From positions 1 to 8,920 of the forward strand of contig JAOPWF010000458.1 in the NCBI GenBank assembly GCA_025965815.1: a stretch of 8,920 bases of DNA, in the 5' to 3' direction. A model generated the notes under the pieces. The model saw nothing but the letters and a program-made list of their open reading frames with translations, searched no databases and had not been told where the DNA came from. The first letter of the stretch is position 1, and every line of letters starts with the position of its first letter. Position numbers and translations under genes: made by a program. The DNA comes from Mycobacterium sp. (GTDB taxonomy: Bacteria > Actinomycetota > Actinomycetes > Mycobacteriales > Mycobacteriaceae). Below are positions 5,855-8,920 of the stretch, one piece after another.

Positions 5855-6922
5855 ATGAAGATCCTTGTCACGGGCGCCACCGGCTACATCGGAAGCGCCA
5901 CCGCGAAGGCGCTGCTTGCCAGGGGACACGAAGTCCTCGGACTGGCGCGTTCTGAGCGGTCAGCGGCGAAGCTGCGTCAGCTCGGCTTGGATGCGGTCAT
6001 GGGCGACTTCGGCGACTCGTCGAGCCTGGCGAACGCCATCACAATGTCGGACGTCGACGCAGTCGTCAGCACCGCCAGTGTCGGCGCCTCCCAGGGAGAT
6101 AATGCGGACACATTCGCCCGCGATCGGGCCGCCGTCCGGGTGATGCAGAAAGCGCTCGAAGGCTCGGGCAAGGCATTGGTATTCACCAGCGGCTCAGCGG
6201 TTTTCGGGGTCTTCAACGGCGGCGACGCCACAGGGGTCGTCTATGGCGAAGACGCCGCCCTGCCGCTGCCCGAGGACGTGTTCGCACCCCGGTCGGCGCG
6301 CGTGCATCCGATGCTGGTTGCGGGCCTCGGCGAGGCAATGGCCGCACGGGTCGAGACAGAACATGTCGTTCTCGCAGACCCCGGTGTCCGTGGGGTCGTC
6401 GTGCGACCGGGGCTCGTCTACGGCCACGGGGGCAGCCTGGACATTCCGGCCGTCATCTCCATGGCACGGGCCAACGGACGTGGCGCTCATCTAGGGGCAG
6501 GCGCGACGCGGCAGAGCTACGTCCACATCGATGATCTCGCAGATCTCTACTGCCTTGCTGTCGAACGCGCGCCACAAGGAGCGATCCTGCATGGCGCGGT
6601 CGAGGACGTGAACCATCGCGACCTAGCGGCGGCCGTCAGCCGGATGATCGGCGCAGGCGATGGCACCGACAGCTTCACCTTGGAGCAGATGCTCGGTCTT
6701 AACACTGTTGCGCGACTTGGCCTTCAGCTCACGAAGCATCTGCCGACCGGCATCAATCGCAGGCTCGGCCACGCCTTTACGCCGCCGCCGAGCTTCGGCA
6801 CCGGAATCAGCCTCTGCCTCAACAAGCGCCTGTCCTCGGACAAGACACGCGACCTACTGCATTGGTCGCCCAGCCACACGGACATCCTGGAGGACGTGGA
6901 ATTCGGGTCCTACGCCTCCTGA
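5855..6922 (+). CDS. NAD(P)-dependent epimerase/dehydratase family protein (atypical extended SDR)
   Basis: A 355-aa Rossmann-fold protein of the extended/atypical short-chain dehydrogenase superfamily. The N-terminus carries the dinucleotide-binding TGATGYIG (residues 6-13), then a GDFGDSSSL segment (50-58) that fits the adenine-pocket Asp. TSGSAVFG (111-118) supplies the usual active-site Ser strand, followed by VVRPGLVYG (182-190) and YVHIDDLADLY (222-232). The expected Tyr-x-x-x-Lys pair is missing: the region after the Ser strand reads RVHPMLVAGLGEAMAARV. It therefore probably is not a standard sugar epimerase; a hydroxyacyl or steroid-like dehydrogenase/reductase, or a nucleotide-sensing protein, are alternatives. 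GGAG (5844-5847) seven bases ahead supports ATG 5855. It has its own AT-rich upstream region, is 74 bases from the hotdog gene, and is convergent with tetR. It might act in the same catabolic route or be a TetR-regulated accessory gene; substrate unknown. Confidence 0.85.
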   Translation: MKILVTGATGYIGSATAKALLARGHEVLGLARSERSAAKLRQLGLDAVMGDFGDSSSLANAITMSDVDAVVSTASVGASQGDNADTFARDRAAVRVMQKALEGSGKALVFTSGSAVFGVFNGGDATGVVYGEDAALPLPEDVFAPRSARVHPMLVAGLGEAMAARVETEHVVLADPGVRGVVVRPGLVYGHGGSLDIPAVISMARANGRGAHLGAGATRQSYVHIDDLADLYCLAVERAPQGAILHGAVEDVNHRDLAAAVSRMIGAGDGTDSFTLEQMLGLNTVARLGLQLTKHLPTGINRRLGHAFTPPPSFGTGISLCLNKRLSSDKTRDLLHWSPSHTDILEDVEFGSYAS

Positions 6923-6999
6923 AGGCGGTTCGTGCGTTGACCCCGGCCGCGCGGAGCAATTCGAACGAGAAGGACGTGTTTCTACAATTAGTATCTGTA
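6923..6999. other. Convergent intergenic region with two repeated motifs
   Basis: This 77-bp gap separates the 3' ends of the epimerase gene and the oppositely oriented tetR gene. It contains AATTCGAA (6958-6965), also present in the tetR promoter at 7643-7650. It also contains CAATTAGTAT (6985-6994), an exact copy of a 10-mer in the epimerase promoter, inside a small palindrome TAC-AATTA-GTA (6983-6993). No strong stem followed by a U-run is visible, so I cannot assign a terminator. Regulatory motifs at a convergent junction are unusual; they may be extra operator copies or a chance resemblance. Confidence 0.35.
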
Positions 7000-7611
7000 C
7001 TACCGAACTGCGGGACTCTCCGTAAGGATGCCCAGGATCGCGTCGACCACTTGCCCAGCACTACTCGGCCCATCGACTTGATCAGCCGGCCGTTGCAGAC
7101 GAATACCGTTGGCCAGCGCCATCATCGACGCGGCCAGGTCTCGCGCATCGATCCGCAATGCCACTGACAGCTTGTCGAAATAGTCGCGCAGGATTTGGGC
7201 GAGGGCGTCGATCTGCTTGCGTTGGAGCGCGTAGTACTGCTCTGCGAACTCGGGGCTCCTCCGCGCGTGCAACTGGAGTTCGGTGGCAAGCTCAGGGCAG
7301 TCGCTGTTCACGAACGCGGTGTTGAGCCACTCGGTGACCGCAGCACGCAGATCATCCGGTTCGAGGCCGACAAACCTCTCGAGTTCGGCCATATCGCGCT
7401 CTGAATACCGTCGCAGTAGCTCCAGGAGGATCGCTTCCTTGTTGGGAAAGTTCGAGTAGAACGCACCCTTCGAGTAGCCGGCTTCCGCTGCGATCAAGTC
7501 CGCTGATGCGCCGCCATATCCCAACCGGGAGAACGCCTCCTCTGCCGCGGCGAGAAGGCGTTCCCGGGTAACGGCCTGCTGTTCGGCGCGCGACAGACGC
7601 CTAGGTGTCAC
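7000..7611 (-). CDS. TetR-family transcriptional regulator
   Basis: A 203-aa repressor of ordinary TetR length. Residues about 13-60 form the HTH domain: TRERLLAAAEEAFSRLGYGG, then ASADLIAAEAGYSKGAFYSNFPNKEAIL, which contains the classic recognition-helix sequence KGAFYSNFPNKE. The remainder is a variable helical ligand-binding domain, including QLHARRSPEFAEQYYALQRKQIDALAQILRDYF, a common TetR C-terminal pattern. The GTG start at 7609-7611 is preceded on the minus strand by AAAGGG six bases upstream. It lies 81 bases downstream of the crotonase gene on the same strand, so it may be partly co-transcribed with the thiolase-crotonase unit as well as having its own promoter. A TTGGAATTCGAAT element upstream, shared with the epimerase promoter, suggests it represses itself and the epimerase. 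Its ligand is unknown; acyl-CoA or lipid ligands are common for mycobacterial TetR proteins near such genes. Confidence 0.93.
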   Translation of the reverse strand: MTPRRLSRAEQQAVTRERLLAAAEEAFSRLGYGGASADLIAAEAGYSKGAFYSNFPNKEAILLELLRRYSERDMAELERFVGLEPDDLRAAVTEWLNTAFVNSDCPELATELQLHARRSPEFAEQYYALQRKQIDALAQILRDYFDKLSVALRIDARDLAASMMALANGIRLQRPADQVDGPSSAGQVVDAILGILTESPAVR

Positions 7612-7625
7612 AGATGCCCTTTGTC

Positions 7626-7653
7626 ATTCGAAGATCACTTGGAATTCGAATCC
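7626..7653 (-). promoter_or_regulatory. Candidate TetR autoregulatory operator
   Basis: Between the crotonase stop and the tetR start there are two TTCGAA palindromes (7627-7632 and 7645-7650), 18 bases apart. The second is the centre of a longer near-palindrome, TGGAATTCGAATCCA (7640-7654 region), symmetric apart from one extra A. The left part, TTGGAATTCGAAT (7639-7651), matches 11 of 13 bases of the epimerase promoter motif at 5815-5827. The position, 28 to 40 bases before the GTG, suits an autoregulatory operator. Binding is inferred. Confidence 0.45.
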
Positions 7654-7692
7654 AGGCTACCGAGAAAGCCGAGCCGGGCAGGAGTATGGGGC

Positions 7693-8502
7693 CTACTTTT
7701 TCGCACGTGCACGGAACGCCGCCACCCGCTCCTTGAACTCCGGTGTGGAGAACGACGTCAACTCCTCGGCGAGGGCGTATTCCAGCACGCCGAGCGCCGC
7801 GCGGCTGAGGTGCATGTTCAGCGCGATCTTCGACGACCGCAGTGCCTGTGGCGGCAGCGCGGCCAGTCGCTCCCCCAACGCCAGCGCCTCGTCGAGCACC
7901 GCGTCGTCGCTGACCACCTTGGTGACCAGGTTCAGTTTCTCGGCGATCGGCGCGGTGATGCGTTCGCCGAGCAGCACATACTCTTTGGCCTTCATCATGC
8001 CGATCAGCAGCGGCAGCATCGCCGCCCCGCCGTCGCCTGCGGTCAGGCCGACCGCGACGTGCGGGTCGGCCAGATAGCTGCTCTCGCCCATCACCAGCAG
8101 GTCGGATAGCAGGGCGATCGAGCAGCCCAGTCCGACCGCGGGGCCGTTGACCGCGGACACCAGCGGTTTGGGGAAGTTGATGACTTCGAGGAACACGGTG
8201 CGCGCTTCGTGGATCTGAGCGGTGCGCGCCACCTCGTCCTCGATCAGCCGACCGAACATCACCATGTCGCCGCCGGCCGAAAACGCCTTGCCGACACCGG
8301 TGGTCACCACCGCGCGCACATCGTCGTCGTCGTTGAGCACCCGCCAGATGGTGGCGAACGCGTGGTGCACCTCTTCGTTGACGGCGTTGAACGCCTCGGG
8401 GCGGTTGATGCTCACCACGTGTACATTGCCGCGCTTCTCGACCAGCAGCCAGGGGGCGAACCGCTCGTAACCCGCCAGGGTGGCGATCTCTGAGGTGGTC
8501 AT
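7693..8502 (-). CDS. Crotonase-superfamily protein (enoyl-CoA hydratase/isomerase-like) lacking both hydratase glutamates
   Basis: A 269-aa crotonase-fold protein of normal family length. The oxyanion-hole elements are present: AFSAGGDM (73-80) and NGPAVGLGCSIALLSDL (119-135), with SINRPEAFNAVN at 31-42 as the usual CoA-binding entry. However, both catalytic glutamates of classical enoyl-CoA hydratase (Glu144 and Glu164 in rat) are absent: the first position is Ser128 (GLGCSIAL) and the second is His148 (LADPHVAVGLTAGDGG). This ADPHV-x-x-GL-x-AGDGG version is a recurring non-classical crotonase type. It should bind an acyl-CoA and stabilise an enolate or oxyanion, but may be an isomerase, hydrolase, C-C lyase or a hydratase using D146/H148. 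ATG 8500-8502 has AGGAG just upstream, ten bases after the thiolase stop, so the two form an operon. I am sure of the family, not of the reaction. Confidence 0.93.
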   Translation of the reverse strand: MTTSEIATLAGYERFAPWLLVEKRGNVHVVSINRPEAFNAVNEEVHHAFATIWRVLNDDDDVRAVVTTGVGKAFSAGGDMVMFGRLIEDEVARTAQIHEARTVFLEVINFPKPLVSAVNGPAVGLGCSIALLSDLLVMGESSYLADPHVAVGLTAGDGGAAMLPLLIGMMKAKEYVLLGERITAPIAEKLNLVTKVVSDDAVLDEALALGERLAALPPQALRSSKIALNMHLSRAALGVLEYALAEELTSFSTPEFKERVAAFRARAKK

Positions 8503-8512
8503 GAGGCTCCTG

Positions 8513-8920
8513 TCAGTTCTTGTCGCTGGAGAGGATCGTCACCGCGGACACCGCGGTGGGGCCACCGATGTTGTGCGCCAACGCCACCCGCGCACCCTCG
8601 ACCTGGTTCTCGGCCTCGCCGCGCAATTGGTTGAACAATTCGTAGCACTGCGCCACACCCGTGGCGCCCGGCGGGTGTCCCTTGGCCTTCAGCCCGCCAC
8701 TGGGGTTGATCGGGATCGAGCCGCCGACATAGTGTTCGCCGCCCTCCACCAGCTTGTAGGCCTCGAAGCGGTTCGCGAATCCCAGGTCTTCGTAACTGAT
8801 CAGCTCGACGCCGGTGAAGCAGTCGTGCACCTCGGCGACGTCGCCGTCACGGGGCGTCAGGCCGGCCATCGCCAGCGCGGCCTTCGCCGCCTGGACCGTC
8901 GGCGGGAACGTCGTCATATC
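8513..8920 (-). CDS. SCP2/SCPx-type thiolase, C-terminal domain (runs off the right edge)
   Basis: The last 135 codons of a thiolase-superfamily protein; the frame stays open to the window edge, so the internal ATG at 8915-8917 is not the true start. About 31 residues in is VAEVHDCFTGVELI, the HDCF motif of the SCP2-thiolase subfamily, whose His and Cys take catalytic roles. About 81 residues in is NPSGGLKAKGHPPGATG, the conserved catalytic-His loop. The C-terminal LAHNIGGPTAVSAVTIL has HN where biosynthetic and beta-oxidation thiolases have the C-x-G cysteine, again typical of the SCP2 type. The nucleophile Cys half is outside the window. Such enzymes cleave 3-ketoacyl-CoA, often branched or sterol side chains; some actinobacterial relatives act instead as aldolases or lyases with a DUF35 partner, which cannot be tested here. 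It heads the minus-strand unit with the crotonase. Confidence 0.93.
   Translation of the reverse strand, partial: DMTTFPPTVQAAKAALAMAGLTPRDGDVAEVHDCFTGVELISYEDLGFANRFEAYKLVEGGEHYVGGSIPINPSGGLKAKGHPPGATGVAQCYELFNQLRGEAENQVEGARVALAHNIGGPTAVSAVTILSSDKN

Noticed and set aside
6923..6999. Mobile-element end or attachment site at the convergent junction
   Set aside because: No transposase or integrase, no target-site duplication and no long terminal inverted repeats are visible. The only repeats are 8-10 bases long.
7621..8109. Plus-strand open frame of 162 codons opposite the crotonase gene
   Set aside because: Its residues are the complement-frame reading of a confident crotonase, with Arg/Gln/His-rich composition and no domain.
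8915..8917. ATG as the start of a short 134-aa protein at the right edge
   Set aside because: The frame remains open to the window edge and the content is only the C-terminal half of a thiolase, so the true start lies outside.

Overview
The window looks like chromosomal DNA of a high-GC actinobacterium, most probably a mycobacterium or close relative (Mycolicibacterium, Rhodococcus and similar). The reasons are strongly GC-biased third codon positions, GTG starts, tight gene packing with 4-bp overlaps, and a density of FadE, crotonase and thiolase genes typical of mycobacterial lipid and steroid catabolic loci. The placement is inferred from sequence character only.

Layout. (1) 1-550, minus: the first 183 codons of an aldehyde dehydrogenase, running off the left edge. 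(2) 551-702: a 152-bp divergent promoter region. (3) 703-4073, plus: three acyl-CoA dehydrogenase (FadE) genes in a tight operon. The first has the usual catalytic residues; the second is a short, degenerate subunit without the catalytic Glu and with an eroded flavin-binding half; the third is a complete classical enzyme. (4) 4201-5780, plus: a FadR-type GntR regulator whose stop overlaps the start of a tandem-hotdog thioesterase-like protein. (5) 5855-6922, plus: an atypical NAD-dependent epimerase/dehydratase (extended SDR). (6) 7000-7611, minus: a TetR regulator, convergent with the epimerase. (7) 7693-8920, minus: a crotonase-family protein lacking both classical hydratase glutamates, preceded by the 3' end of an SCP2/SCPx-type thiolase that runs off the right edge. 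No gene-free stretch exceeds 300 bases.

How the parts may work together (inference). The gene set covers most steps of an aldehyde-to-acid then beta-oxidation route: aldehyde dehydrogenase, acyl-CoA dehydrogenases, crotonase, thiolase and a CoA-thioester-handling hotdog protein. No acyl-CoA ligase or 3-hydroxyacyl-CoA dehydrogenase is visible, unless the SDR-type protein fills the latter role. The unusual FadE pair and the SCPx-type thiolase suggest a bulky, branched or cyclic substrate rather than a plain fatty acid, but the substrate cannot be read from the sequence.

Regulation. Two sets of shared non-coding motifs stand out. AAACAGTTA-NN-TATA occurs in the aldehyde dehydrogenase/fadE divergent promoter and again upstream of the GntR gene, each time abutting a -10-like hexamer, and is the best candidate for the GntR operator. 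A 13-bp motif, TTGGAAT(A/T)C(C/G)AAT, lies upstream of both the epimerase gene and the TetR gene and is a candidate TetR operator. Nothing here is an evident mobile element, RNA gene or CRISPR array.
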